Assembly: GCF_000730605.1 (NCBI RefSeq)
Contig: NZ_BBIS01000038.1
Location: 1-64,000, forward strand
Direction of reading: 5' to 3'
Source of the DNA: Pseudomonas monteilii NBRC 103158 = DSM 14164
GTDB taxonomy: Bacteria > Pseudomonadota > Gammaproteobacteria > Pseudomonadales > Pseudomonadaceae
DNA length: 64,000 nucleotides
Each line of letters starts with the position of its first letter. Position 1 is the stretch's first letter. The position numbers and the translations under genes were made by a program. Below, piece by piece: positions 38,725-47,344 of the stretch. Under the pieces are notes generated by a model. The model ran no database searches and was not told the DNA's origin. It was given only the letters and a program-made list of their open reading frames with translations.

Positions 38725-38785
38725 TGTTTTCACACCACTGCCAGGCGGGCGTCGTGGACGGTTTGCCTGGCACCGAGGAGGAACC

Positions 38786-39028
38786 ATGGAAGCGCCGATT
38801 CATCGCTTTGCCGACCTGTTCAAACAGCTGGGCCTGCCCGACGATCCCAAGAGTATCGATCAGTTCATCACCAGCCATTCACCGCTGAAGAACGAAATCA
38901 AGCTGGTGGATGCGCCGTTCTGGACCGACTCCCAGCGTGCCTTTCTCAAGGACAGCATCATTGAGGATGCCGATTGGGCGGAGCCTTTCGATCAACTCAA
39001 CGAAGCGTTGCGCCGCCCCCGAAAATAA
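38786..39028 (+). CDS. DUF2789 family protein
   Basis: 80 residues. HRFADLFKQLGLPDD, APFWTDSQRAFLKDSIIEDADWAEPFDQLNEALR are the conserved blocks I associate with DUF2789. Small, acidic, cytoplasmic; function unknown. GGAGGAACC precedes the ATG. Lies 61 bp after the YbaK gene on the same strand. Confidence 0.85.
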   Translation: MEAPIHRFADLFKQLGLPDDPKSIDQFITSHSPLKNEIKLVDAPFWTDSQRAFLKDSIIEDADWAEPFDQLNEALRRPRK

Positions 39029-39097
39029 AGCGCCGAGCGGCACCTGACGAGTGATTGGCCGTTGCTATGCTCAGGAAAACAATAAGGGGATAGCGCG

Positions 39098-39736
39098 ATG
39101 AAAGATCCCTACGCACCAGGCTTCTGGTGCTCCGTGACGATCCTGGGCACCCTGACGGCCAGTTACTTCTACGGCATCAGGCAGACGCAGCAGATGAACC
39201 AGGCAGTGCATTTCCTGTATGCCGCTGCCGCAGTCACTGTGGCGGTTGCGCTGGTGGCGCTGACCTGGATTGCCTGGCAGCAGTTGCACCTGAACAAGCG
39301 GGAAGTGATTCAGGGGCGAACGTTGCTGACCATCTGGAACACCAAGGTGGCGCTACGCCGCGTCGAAACAGTATTCGACCGCTACTTCTGGGGCAGTTAC
39401 TGGCATTCGGGGCGTACGTTCGAAGAGGTCATGGGCGAGCTCAAGGGCACGCCGCTGGAGCAGAGCCTGGATGCCCTGAAGCGCCAGTGCCGAGCACTGG
39501 ACCGTGAAATCCATGACCACCATCACCACTGGCTGGCCTACGCCCGCGACCTGTCCAGCGTGGCCCAGGCCATGGCCCGTGAACGCTACCAGCTGGACTT
39601 GGGCGAGCCCACCTGCAGTGGCCATGGTAATACTGCCGTGCTCAACCGTGACCTGGAGGTGCTGGTGTACACCTGGTCGGCGCGCCTGCGCAGTTTCGAC
39701 CATCAGCTGGACGAGCTGGAGCGCGCCTACCATTGA
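39098..39736 (+). CDS. Unrecognised membrane protein with His-rich motif
   Basis: 212 residues. Two hydrophobic segments near the N-terminus (~9-27 and 38-62) precede a long helical, charged cytoplasmic region. A striking IHDHHHHWLAYARDL motif lies around residue 142-156 and might bind a metal. I do not recognise a family. AAGGGG lies upstream of the ATG. It is convergent with the CBS gene, 6 bp between the stops. Confidence 0.7.
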   Translation: MKDPYAPGFWCSVTILGTLTASYFYGIRQTQQMNQAVHFLYAAAAVTVAVALVALTWIAWQQLHLNKREVIQGRTLLTIWNTKVALRRVETVFDRYFWGSYWHSGRTFEEVMGELKGTPLEQSLDALKRQCRALDREIHDHHHHWLAYARDLSSVAQAMARERYQLDLGEPTCSGHGNTAVLNRDLEVLVYTWSARLRSFDHQLDELERAYH

Positions 39737-39742
39737 GGCGCT

Positions 39743-40180
39743 TCATTCGCCGCGGATGTATTGCTCCAGTTGTTGAATCAGGCTGGCCTGTTCGGTGATG
39801 GTTTCCTTGACCAGGTCACCGATCGACAACAGGCCAAGCAGTTTGCCATTGTCGACCACCGGCAGGTGACGCAGGTGGCGAACGGTCATCAGGTTCATGC
39901 AGAAATCGAGCTTCTGCTTGGGCTCCACGGTCACCACTGGGGCACTCATGATTTCGCGCACGGGGGTGGCGGCGGACGAGCGGCCCTTCAGCACCAGTTT
40001 GCGCGCATAGTCCCGTTCACTGACGATACCCACCACTTGGTTGCCCTCGACCACGGGCAGCGCACCGACGTTTTTCTCCGCCAGCATTTTCAGGGCGTCG
40101 AGCACCGAGTCATCCGGGCCGATGGTGTACACGGTCTGGTGCTGGGACTTGGTCTTGAGGATTTGTTCGACGGTCTTCAT
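39743..40180 (-). CDS. CBS-domain-pair protein
   Basis: 145 residues from ATG 40180 (MKTVEQILKTK), with AGAGGCC upstream; the frame to 40336 runs into a REP and is not credible. Two CBS motifs are visible: SVLDALKMLAEKNVGALPVVEGNQVVGIVSERDYARK and VRHLRHLPVVDNGKLLGLLSIGDLVK. Stand-alone CBS pairs (Bateman modules) sense AMP, ATP or NAD(H) and signal to partners. The partner is unknown. Confidence 0.92.
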   Translation of the reverse strand: MKTVEQILKTKSQHQTVYTIGPDDSVLDALKMLAEKNVGALPVVEGNQVVGIVSERDYARKLVLKGRSSAATPVREIMSAPVVTVEPKQKLDFCMNLMTVRHLRHLPVVDNGKLLGLLSIGDLVKETITEQASLIQQLEQYIRGE

Positions 40181-40305
40181 ACGGGCCTCTGCGGGGGAAA
40201 AAAGCGCTGTCTCGGAGTAACTAAAGCATCCGGCACGGCGCTCTGCACGGCAATGCAGGAAACGGCATGGAGTCGATTGAAAAACGTCATGGGTGATCGC
40301 CTGTT

Positions 40306-40402
40306 CCGGCCTTTTCGCGGCTGAAGCCGCTCCCACAGGAACTACACCGCCTTCGAAATCTGTGCGATCCCTGTGGGAGCGGGTTTACCCGCAAAGAGGC
40401 CA
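40306..40402. repeat. Inverted pair of REP elements
   Basis: A forward REP (40306-40339) and an inverted REP (40369-40402) with the CCGCTCCCACAGG core fill the gap between the CBS gene start and the M20 dipeptidase stop. Confidence 0.85.
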
Positions 40403-40412
40403 GTACAGCCAA

Positions 40413-42143
40413 TCAAAGCTTCGGCATCTGCCCAAGCCGCGCGACCATCTCGCTCACGATCTGCAGGTCCAGCATGAACTGCTCCACCGTCTTGAACTCG
40501 TTGTCGTTGTGCCCGGTGTACTTCACATCCGGCATGGCCAGGCCGAACTGCACGCCGTTGGGCAGGTCGTGCACCGAGGTTGCGCCGGCCGAGGTGCCGA
40601 ACTCATGTTTCATGCCCAGGTTCTCGGTGGCCACCGCGAGCAGGGCCTTGACCCATTCGCCCTCAGGGTTGCGGTACATCGGCTCGTCCAGGCTGTAGTC
40701 GAAGGCTACCGAGGTGTGGCTTTGGCGGGTCCACTTGCCCAGTTTGTCAGCCAGCTCGTCCTTGATCGTGGCGATTGGCTTGCCCTTCGGAATACGCAGG
40801 TTCACTGCCAGTTTCAGGCCCTTTTCATCTACCCCGACAAACGTCAGCGAGGCAGTCAGCGGGCCCATGAATGCGTCCTTGAACGCCACGCCGAGTTTGT
40901 TGCCCAGGTAGTCCAGGCCCCAGTTGTCGGCAGCATAGCGGGCGGCGTCGGTGAAGTGGTTGTGCTTGAGCGGTAGCTGCTTGCCCAAGCCGTTGATGAA
41001 GTCGAGCATACGGGCCACCGGGTTCACCCCGGACTCCGGCTCCGAAGAGTGGGCGGAAACACCGGTCACCGTTAGCAGCACGTTCTTGCCCTCAGCTTTG
41101 GCGTCGATGCTGAAGTCGCCGCCATGCTGCTTCACGTACTTGGCACCGGCTTGCTGCAACTGTTTGGCCAGCTGCGTCGGGTTGTCTGAAACCAGGGTCG
41201 CTACCGAAGTGGTCGGGATCTGGTTGGTGGCCAGGCCGCCTGTCAGGTTGACGATTTCTGCGCCCTTGCCAGTGGCCGCCCGCTTGCTGAAGCTGGCCAT
41301 GACCGTGCCGTAGCCTTTCTCGGCGATCACCACCGGGTAGCCGCCGTCGAGGGCCAGGTTGTAGTCAGGGGTGGGGTTGCGTTCGAAGTAGTAGGGGATG
41401 GCATCGCCGCTGGTTTCTTCGGTGGTGTCGATCAGCAGCTTGAACTGCCGGGCCAGCGGCAGGTTCTCGTCCTTGGCCACTTTCAGCGCGTACATCGCCA
41501 CCACGATACCGTTCTTGTCGTCTTCGGTACCACGGCCGTACATGCGGTCGCCAACCAGGGTGACCTTGAACGGGTCCAGGCGTGTGCCGTCGGCCAGCTT
41601 CCAGTTGTCCGGGTTGACCGGCACCACGTCGGCATGGGCATGGATGCCGATGACTTCCTTGCCGCTGCCGAGCGAAATCTCGTACACCCGGTTGTCAATG
41701 TTGCGGAAGGCCAGGCCAAAGCTGTCGGCCAGGGCCTTGATCTTGTCGGCAATCTTGAGGAACTCGGGGTTCTGGTACTGCGGCGTACCCTCGACATTGA
41801 AGGTGGGGATGGCCACCAGCTCGCGCAGGGTTTCGGTGGCTGCCTTGCCATACTTGATGCGGGTATACAGGCCGAGCAGGCGGTTGATCTCGTCTTGCTG
41901 CTCGGCGGCCAGTGGCTTGCTGGCCAGGTAGGCGTCGAGGGTTGCCTCGAGGTTGTCGGCCTTGGCAAGGTCGCTGCCTTTGAGCTTGGCGAGGAACTGC
42001 TTGAAGTCGCTTGGGTTGCTGCTGTCGAAGGCTTTGACGATGGCAGCGGACTGTTGCTGTGTGAGGTTGGCCTGGGCCGGCTGGGTGAACAGGCCGATGC
42101 TGGCCAGCAGCAGGGTGGTGGCGGTGAGTTTTTTCAGGTGCAT
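40413..42143 (-). CDS. M20-family dipeptidase, exported
   Basis: 576 residues from ATG 42143. A Sec signal peptide (LKKLTATTLLLASIGLFTQPAQA) is followed by an M20 zinc peptidase of the PepV/Xaa-His dipeptidase type. Metal ligands are visible: HAHADVVPVN (His and Asp), GRGTEDDKNG (bridging Asp) and DTTEETSGDA (catalytic Glu pair). The long insertion between halves is the lid/dimerisation domain. Probably hydrolyses dipeptides in the periplasm. Start codons at 42155 and 42170 are alternatives. The gene stands alone. Confidence 0.92.
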   Translation of the reverse strand: MHLKKLTATTLLLASIGLFTQPAQANLTQQQSAAIVKAFDSSNPSDFKQFLAKLKGSDLAKADNLEATLDAYLASKPLAAEQQDEINRLLGLYTRIKYGKAATETLRELVAIPTFNVEGTPQYQNPEFLKIADKIKALADSFGLAFRNIDNRVYEISLGSGKEVIGIHAHADVVPVNPDNWKLADGTRLDPFKVTLVGDRMYGRGTEDDKNGIVVAMYALKVAKDENLPLARQFKLLIDTTEETSGDAIPYYFERNPTPDYNLALDGGYPVVIAEKGYGTVMASFSKRAATGKGAEIVNLTGGLATNQIPTTSVATLVSDNPTQLAKQLQQAGAKYVKQHGGDFSIDAKAEGKNVLLTVTGVSAHSSEPESGVNPVARMLDFINGLGKQLPLKHNHFTDAARYAADNWGLDYLGNKLGVAFKDAFMGPLTASLTFVGVDEKGLKLAVNLRIPKGKPIATIKDELADKLGKWTRQSHTSVAFDYSLDEPMYRNPEGEWVKALLAVATENLGMKHEFGTSAGATSVHDLPNGVQFGLAMPDVKYTGHNDNEFKTVEQFMLDLQIVSEMVARLGQMPKL

Positions 42144-42271
42144 GGTTGCGTGCATTCCTTCGCCAATCATTGTTGTGGGTTACCCGTCCGAAAAACGGGA
42201 AGACGCCCACGCTAACACCAATGACCTATGGCACGGGAGTGCCAAAAAGGCGACATGTCGCACAAACGAAA

Positions 42272-42302
42272 AAGCCCCGGGCTCAGGCCCAGGGCTTTTT
42301 TG
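42272..42302. terminator. Terminator of tRNA-Arg (bidirectional)
   Basis: Arms 42272-42282 and 42287-42297 form a GC stem (with one wobble pair), flanked by A-runs on one side and T-runs on the other, so it works in both directions. It lies directly after the tRNA gene on the minus strand. Confidence 0.88.
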
Positions 42303-42305
42303 ATA

Positions 42306-42382
42306 TGGCGCACTCGGCGGGATTCGAACCCACGACCCCTGCCTTCGGAGGGCAGTACTCTATCCAGCTGAGCTACGAGTGC
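42306..42382 (-). tRNA. tRNA-Arg (anticodon CCG)
   Basis: 77 nt including an encoded CCA. The acceptor stem is GCACTCG/CGAGTGC. The D-arm has AGCTCAGCTGGATAGAGT, the anticodon stem CTGCC/GGCAG encloses loop CTCCGAA (anticodon CCG, reading CGG), and the T-arm contains GGTTCGAATCC. All arms pair. Confidence 0.97.
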
Positions 42383-42393
42383 AACGCGCACGC

Positions 42394-42422
42394 ATGATAC
42401 CCATCTGAATCGGTGGCGTCCA
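42394..42422 (-). promoter_or_regulatory. Sigma-70 promoter of tRNA-Arg
   Basis: On the minus strand TGGACG (42417-42422) and TATCAT (42394-42399) are 17 bp apart, and the mature tRNA 5' end lies 12 bases beyond the -10. A GC-rich discriminator follows, as usual for stringently controlled stable-RNA promoters. Confidence 0.6.
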
Positions 42423-42482
42423 TCGCCTTGATCTGTAGCTGTTTTTACCTGCCAAGTCACTCCGGCTGGGCGTTCAACCCGA

Positions 42483-43343
42483 TCAGAGCGCGATCAGTTC
42501 CGGCCTTAGCCCTTCCACGCGACGTACTGGCGGCAGGTAACCGCCAGTTCCAGTAATCTGGTGCAGCACTTTCTCGCGCAGGCCATGCAGTGCAACGCCT
42601 GTGCGCAACCGGGGGTGCGGCAGGTCGATTTCCACCACCGACTTGATCCTGCCCGGGCGTGGCTCCAGCACCACGACCCGGTCCGCCAGGTAAGTCGCCT
42701 CTTCGGCATCGTGAGTGACCAGCAAGGTGGTGATGCCGGCACGTTCGCGAATGGCCAGCAACTCGTCCTGCAGTTGCTGGCGGGTCAGCGCATCCAGCGC
42801 GCCGAATGGTTCGTCTAGCAGCAGGATCCGAGGGCTGGCGACCAGCCCACGTGCGATAGCCACGCGCTGTGCCATGCCGCCGGAAAGCTGGTGCGGGTAA
42901 GCCGATTCGAAGCCCACCAGCCCCACCAGTTGCACGAACTCATGTACGCGCCGCGCACGTTCACCTTGCGTCAGCGACTCATTGACCAGGCCCAGGGCAA
43001 TGTTCTGTTCCACGGTCAGCCATGGAAACAGACGATGCTCCTGGAACACGATGCCGCGCTCACCACCAATGCCTTTGACGGTATGGCCGTCGACGCGAAT
43101 GCTGCCGCTGTAGTCGGTATCCAGCCCAACCAGCAAGCGCAGCAAGGTGGACTTGCCACAACCGGATGCGCCGACAATGGCGATGAACTCGCCTTCGTTG
43201 ATCGACAGGTTGAAGTTGCGGATGGCCTCGAACGGTTGGCCGTCCACGGTGAACACCTTGCCGACCCCTTCGAAGCTGACCAGGGGCGGGGTGGTGTCGG
43301 GCTGGTTGGCCGCGTGCAGGTGTGAGGTGTTGAAGGCGTTCAT
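42483..43343 (-). CDS. atsC: Sulfate-ester ABC transporter ATPase
   Basis: 286 residues. Walker A VGASGCGKST, Q-loop FQEHRLFPW, signature LSGGMAQRVAIARGL, Walker B ILLLDEPFGALD and switch His in VTHDAEE are all present. It powers the fused permease whose stop overlaps its ATG (ATGA). With the divergent atsR it forms the importer of the sulfate-ester cluster. The symbol follows the P. putida S-313 atsBC/atsRK arrangement, from memory; the SsuB/TauB family assignment is certain. Confidence 0.85.
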   Translation of the reverse strand: MNAFNTSHLHAANQPDTTPPLVSFEGVGKVFTVDGQPFEAIRNFNLSINEGEFIAIVGASGCGKSTLLRLLVGLDTDYSGSIRVDGHTVKGIGGERGIVFQEHRLFPWLTVEQNIALGLVNESLTQGERARRVHEFVQLVGLVGFESAYPHQLSGGMAQRVAIARGLVASPRILLLDEPFGALDALTRQQLQDELLAIRERAGITTLLVTHDAEEATYLADRVVVLEPRPGRIKSVVEIDLPHPRLRTGVALHGLREKVLHQITGTGGYLPPVRRVEGLRPELIAL

Positions 43344-44944
43344 GCGGTTCTCCAGCGCGTGGCGCGCGATTCGAGGCGTTGTCCAAGGTTGCCGAGCAGG
43401 GCGCCGACCAGGCCGATCAGGACCATGGCGGCCATTACCTGGTCCATGCGGAACAGTTGCTGGGCGCCGATCATCAGGCTGGCGATGCCGCCGTCCGAAG
43501 GCATGAAGTATTCGGCGCCGATGGTGCCCAGCCAGGCGTAGATCAGCGACAGGCGCAGCCCGGCGAAAATCGCCGGGGCCGCACCGGGCAGTACCAGCAG
43601 ACGCAAGCGTTGCCACAGGTTCAGGCGCAGCGTGCGGGCGGCTTCGCCCAGCTGTGGCGAGAGGCTGGCGATACCCCGCTGAGTAGCGATCAGCAACGGG
43701 AAGAACGCGGCCAAGCCTACGAAAACGTGCTTGGCCCCTTCACCCAGGCCGAACCAGGCGGTGAGCAGCGGCACCCAGGCGAACAGCGCCACCTGGCGCA
43801 AGGCCGAAAGGCTTGGCCCGAAAAGGCGTTCTGCGTGGTTTGAAAGCCCTAGCAGCAACCCGGTCAGCAGGCCGGCGCCACCCCCCAGCAGCAGGCCGGT
43901 GAGGGTGCGTTCCAGGCTCAGCAGCAAGGCCTGCGGCAGCGACCCGTCGGCCAAACCGACCAGCAACGTGCGCAGTACCTCAAGTGGTGAGGTGAGAATG
44001 TTCGGGTCAACCCAGCCAAAGCTGCTGCAGGCTTGCCACACTGCCAGTAGTGCCAGCGGCAACAGCAGGCTTTGCCAGCCTCGTGGCACTGGCCCGCGCT
44101 GCTGTTCGCCGGTGGCCGGTTGTGGCCAGAACAGCACGTGCTTTTCCAGGATAGAGAAGCTGCGCTCCAGCACGGCACCGACCAGGCCGATCACCAGGAT
44201 GCACAGCAGCACAAGGTCGAGCATGAACAGCTGCCGACCCCACACCATCAGGTAGCCGATCCCTTCGCTGGAGGCCAGCAACTCGACCGCCAGCAGCGAG
44301 GTCCAACCGGTGGCAAGGGCCAAGCGCACGCCGGTGAGAAACGCGGGCAGGGCAGCCGGCAGCAGCAGGCGCAGAAACAGCAAGTGCCGGGGCAGGCGCA
44401 TGGCCAACGCGGCTTCACGCAGTTTGGGCTGGGCATCGCGTACACCTACCAGCGTGTGCAAGGTGACGGGAACCACCACGGCCTTTACCAGTACCACGAG
44501 CTTCAACAACTCGCCGATGCCGAAGAACAGCATGAACAACGGAATCCAGGCCAGCGTAGGAATCTGTGCCAGTGCCACGAAGGTTGGCAGCACCAATGTC
44601 TGTGCCCGCTGCGAAGCGCCCAGCCATAAGCCCAGCAGCAAGCCGCTGCCGATACCTACCGCCAGCCCCCAGAACAACCGTTGCAAGCTTATCCACAGGT
44701 GCCCCCAAAGCTCGCCCGAGCCAAACTCCACCGCGCTCTGCCACACCAGCGCTGGCGCCGGCAGAATCTGCTCGCTCATCCAGTGCTGCCGGCTGGCCAC
44801 CACCCACAGAAGTGCAATCAGCACAGGCAGCAACCAAGGCAGAACTCGCTCTGCCGAGAGAATGCGGACCCTGTGGGAGCGGCCTTGCGCCGCGAATGGG
44901 TCGCGTAGCGGCCCCCCCCGATTCCTGCTCAGAACTCCATTCAT
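43340..44944 (-). CDS. atsB: Fused double-domain ABC permease
   Basis: 534 residues, about twice a normal SsuC. Two BPD_transp_1 domains lie in tandem: EAA loops at REAALAMRLPRHLLFLRLLLPAALPA (first) and GEAARTLRLNLWQRLRLLVLPGAAPA (second), each with about six spans. One chain thus supplies both halves of the pore. The only ATG is at 44944, but the first ~28 codons cross a G8 tract and a REP element. The true start may therefore be downstream (a TTG near the first membrane span). Imports sulfate esters with AtsC and AtsR. Confidence 0.85.
   Translation of the reverse strand: MNGVLSRNRGGPLRDPFAAQGRSHRVRILSAERVLPWLLPVLIALLWVVASRQHWMSEQILPAPALVWQSAVEFGSGELWGHLWISLQRLFWGLAVGIGSGLLLGLWLGASQRAQTLVLPTFVALAQIPTLAWIPLFMLFFGIGELLKLVVLVKAVVVPVTLHTLVGVRDAQPKLREAALAMRLPRHLLFLRLLLPAALPAFLTGVRLALATGWTSLLAVELLASSEGIGYLMVWGRQLFMLDLVLLCILVIGLVGAVLERSFSILEKHVLFWPQPATGEQQRGPVPRGWQSLLLPLALLAVWQACSSFGWVDPNILTSPLEVLRTLLVGLADGSLPQALLLSLERTLTGLLLGGGAGLLTGLLLGLSNHAERLFGPSLSALRQVALFAWVPLLTAWFGLGEGAKHVFVGLAAFFPLLIATQRGIASLSPQLGEAARTLRLNLWQRLRLLVLPGAAPAIFAGLRLSLIYAWLGTIGAEYFMPSDGGIASLMIGAQQLFRMDQVMAAMVLIGLVGALLGNLGQRLESRATRWRTA
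44869..44903 (-). repeat. REP element at 5' end of permease gene
   Basis: A single REP-like sequence with CCCTGTGGGAGCGGCC...GCCGCG lies inside the annotated N-terminal codons of the fused permease, next to a run of eight C on the plus strand (44912-44919). REPs are normally extragenic, so this questions the start codon. Confidence 0.65.
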
Positions 44945-45241
44945 CGGCCATCTCTCGAAGCGTTTTTAGGTTATTCATTTATGGAATTAAAAAAACCATA
45001 AAGTGACTTTCAAGAGATAAGAGCATGCGCCCCGTGCATACGGAAGCCCCCCGCCGTTGCGTTTTCCTCATATTTTCCATGCACTTTTCGCAAGCCTGTC
45101 GCAGGCCCGCATGCCGCCTAATTTATGCCTTCCAGTTACTAAAAAATGAAGTTTTGATCTTTGTAGGTTCTAACCAGACCTGCCTAGCTTCTGGCCAACG
45201 CGCCGGCCATCGCCGGTGGCAGCCTGCCAAGGAGCCTTGCC
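44945..45241. promoter_or_regulatory. Divergent atsBC / atsRK promoter region
   Basis: 297 bp without a gene, much richer in A+T than its surroundings. It contains TTTATGG-N11-CCATAAA (44978-45002), which fits the LysR-type T-N11-A operator plan and so could be bound by SftR or CysB. A second AT-rich block at 45121-45170 (TTTTGATCTTTGTAGG) lies closer to atsR and probably carries its promoter. Confidence 0.55.
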
Positions 45242-46279
45242 ATGAAAACCCCGTTGCGCCACCTGATTACCGCCCTTGGGCTGGCCATCACCCTCAGCGC
45301 CCAGGCGACCGAGCCAGCCAAGCCTGAAAGCATCCGCATCGCCGTACCCGACCTCAGCGCCGGCAGCAAGCCCAGCGCAGGCGGCGTAGTCGATGTATTG
45401 CGTGACCAGCAGTTGCTGGAGAAGGAATTCGCCAAGGATGGCATCCGCATCGACTGGCACTTCTTCAAGGGGGCCGGCCCCGTGGTGAACGAGGCGTTGG
45501 CCAACGGCCAGGCCGACTTTGCCTACCTGGGCGACCTGGCTGCGATCGTCGGCAAGGCCAATGGCCTGGATACCCGCGTGCTGACGGCGGGCGTGCGTGG
45601 GGTCAAGAGCTACCTGGGCGTGGTGCCAGGCTCTGGCATCAAGAGCCTGCACGACCTCAAGGGCAAGCGCGTAGCGGTGTTCCGCGGTACAGCCAACCAG
45701 CTGTCGTTCGCCAGCGCCCTGGCCAGCCAAGGGCTGACCGAGCGTGAGCTGAAGGTGATCAACCTGGACTTCAACGCCGCCAACGCTGCGCTGGCGGCCA
45801 AGCAGATCGACGCCACCTGGGGCCTGTCCAACCTGCTGTCGCTGCGTGAACGCGGGCTGGTCGAGCTGCCGGTCAACTCGCGGGACCTCGAAGGCGCCGG
45901 TAGCACCCAGGCAGTGCTGCTGGGCACTGGTGACTTCATCCGCAAGTACCCCGAACTGGTCCAGCGCCTGGTCAACGCCCAGGAGCAGGCCAGTACCTGG
46001 TTGCGTGACGAACATAACCGCGACGCCTACATCAACCTGGTGGCCAACAACGCCAACTGGCCACGCAGCATCCTCAGTGATGACCTGGCCAAGGAAGACC
46101 TCGCCCACTACTTCGACCCACGCCTGGACGCCGAATTCGTCGGCCAGTTGCAGCAGGGCGTCGACCTGGCAGCCAAGGAGCGGCTTATCCGCCGTGGTTT
46201 CCAGGTTGCCGACTGGATCGAACCGCGCTTTCTCGATGCCGCGCTGAAACAGGAACAGGCCGTGCAGGCCGCCCGCTGA
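45242..46279 (+). CDS. atsR: Sulfate-ester/sulfonate-binding periplasmic protein
   Basis: 345 residues with a Sec signal peptide (LITALGLAITLSAQA). The SsuA-like fold is shown by IRIAVPDLSAG, the LANGQADFAYLGDLAA segment and LKGKRVAVFRGTANQLSFA. Delivers alkyl or aryl sulfate esters to the AtsBC membrane complex encoded divergently. atsK follows after 38 bp, so transport and cleavage are co-expressed. Confidence 0.87.
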   Translation: MKTPLRHLITALGLAITLSAQATEPAKPESIRIAVPDLSAGSKPSAGGVVDVLRDQQLLEKEFAKDGIRIDWHFFKGAGPVVNEALANGQADFAYLGDLAAIVGKANGLDTRVLTAGVRGVKSYLGVVPGSGIKSLHDLKGKRVAVFRGTANQLSFASALASQGLTERELKVINLDFNAANAALAAKQIDATWGLSNLLSLRERGLVELPVNSRDLEGAGSTQAVLLGTGDFIRKYPELVQRLVNAQEQASTWLRDEHNRDAYINLVANNANWPRSILSDDLAKEDLAHYFDPRLDAEFVGQLQQGVDLAAKERLIRRGFQVADWIEPRFLDAALKQEQAVQAAR

Positions 46280-46317
46280 ATCCGAACAACCCGACAACAA
46301 CCGCAAGGACCACGACC

Positions 46318-47223
46318 ATGAGCAATGCCGCCCTGGCCAACGTGCCACAAACCCTCGAACTCGACATTCACCCGGTTGCCGGCCGTATCGGCGCCGAAAT
46401 CCGTGGTGTGCAACTGTCTGCCGACCTCGATGCCGCCACCCTGGACGCCATTCAGGCGGCGCTGGTGAAGCACAAGGTGATCTTCTTCCGTGGCCAGACC
46501 CACCTGGATGACCAGAGCCAGGAAGCCTTCGCCAAGCTGCTTGGCGAGCCGGTCGCCCACCCCACCGTGCCGGTGGTGGACGGCACCAGCTACCTGCTGC
46601 AACTCGATGGCGCCGAAGGCCAGCGGGCAAACTCCTGGCACACTGACGTGACCTTCGTCGACGCCTACCCCAAGGCCTCGATCCTGCGCAGCGTGGTGGC
46701 GCCGGTTTCGGGTGGCGATACCGTGTGGGCCAACACAGCTGCGGCCTATCAGGAACTGCCCGAGCCGCTGCGCGAACTGGCCGACAAGTTGTGGGCGGTG
46801 CACAGCAACGAATACGACTATGCCAGCATCAAGCCCGATGTGGACCCGGCCAAGCTGGAGCGCTATCGCAAGGTATTCACATCGACCGTTTACGAGACCG
46901 AGCACCCGGTGGTGCGCGTGCACCCGATCAGTGGCGAGCGGGCGCTGCAACTGGGGCATTTCGTGAAGCGCATCAAGGGCTATTCGCTGGCGGATTCGCA
47001 GCACCTGTTTGCGGTGTTGCAGGGGCATGTGACGCGCCTGGAGAACACTGTGCGCTGGCGCTGGCAGGCGGGAGATGTGGCGATCTGGGATAACCGGGCG
47101 ACGCAGCACTATGCGGTGGATGATTACGGGACTCAGCCACGAGTAGTGCGCCGGGTGACGTTGGCGGGTGAAGTGCCGGTCGGGGTGGATGGGCAGTTGA
47201 GCCGGACTACCCGCAAGGGCTAA
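46318..47223 (+). CDS. atsK: Alkylsulfatase AtsK (Fe(II)/2-oxoglutarate dioxygenase)
   Basis: 301 residues. Oxidatively cleaves medium-chain alkyl sulfates to aldehyde and sulfate using 2-oxoglutarate and O2. The ligands fall exactly at the positions I recall from the P. putida AtsK structure: His108-x-Asp110 (SWHTD), His264 (ATQHYAV), with Arg275/Arg279 for the cosubstrate. The N-terminus (MSNAALA...LELDIHPVAGRIGAEIRGV) also matches memory of that protein. Second gene of the atsRK operon; a REP pair follows. Confidence 0.93.
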   Translation: MSNAALANVPQTLELDIHPVAGRIGAEIRGVQLSADLDAATLDAIQAALVKHKVIFFRGQTHLDDQSQEAFAKLLGEPVAHPTVPVVDGTSYLLQLDGAEGQRANSWHTDVTFVDAYPKASILRSVVAPVSGGDTVWANTAAAYQELPEPLRELADKLWAVHSNEYDYASIKPDVDPAKLERYRKVFTSTVYETEHPVVRVHPISGERALQLGHFVKRIKGYSLADSQHLFAVLQGHVTRLENTVRWRWQAGDVAIWDNRATQHYAVDDYGTQPRVVRRVTLAGEVPVGVDGQLSRTTRKG

Positions 47224-47237
47224 GCCCTGATTGCAGT

Positions 47238-47331
47238 CCCTGTGGGAGCGGGTTTACCCGCGAATGCGGCGGTGATGCCAACATCGCATTCGCGGCGGTG
47301 CGGCGTTCCGATGAACCCGCTCCCACAGGGG
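47238..47331. repeat. Inverted REP pair after atsK
   Basis: An inverted REP (47238-47265) and a forward one ending in CCGCTCCCACAGGG (to 47330) fill most of the 121-bp gap between atsK and the convergent sftR. The arms can pair into one long cruciform. Confidence 0.8.
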
Positions 47332-47344
47332 CCGCCGCCAACCT

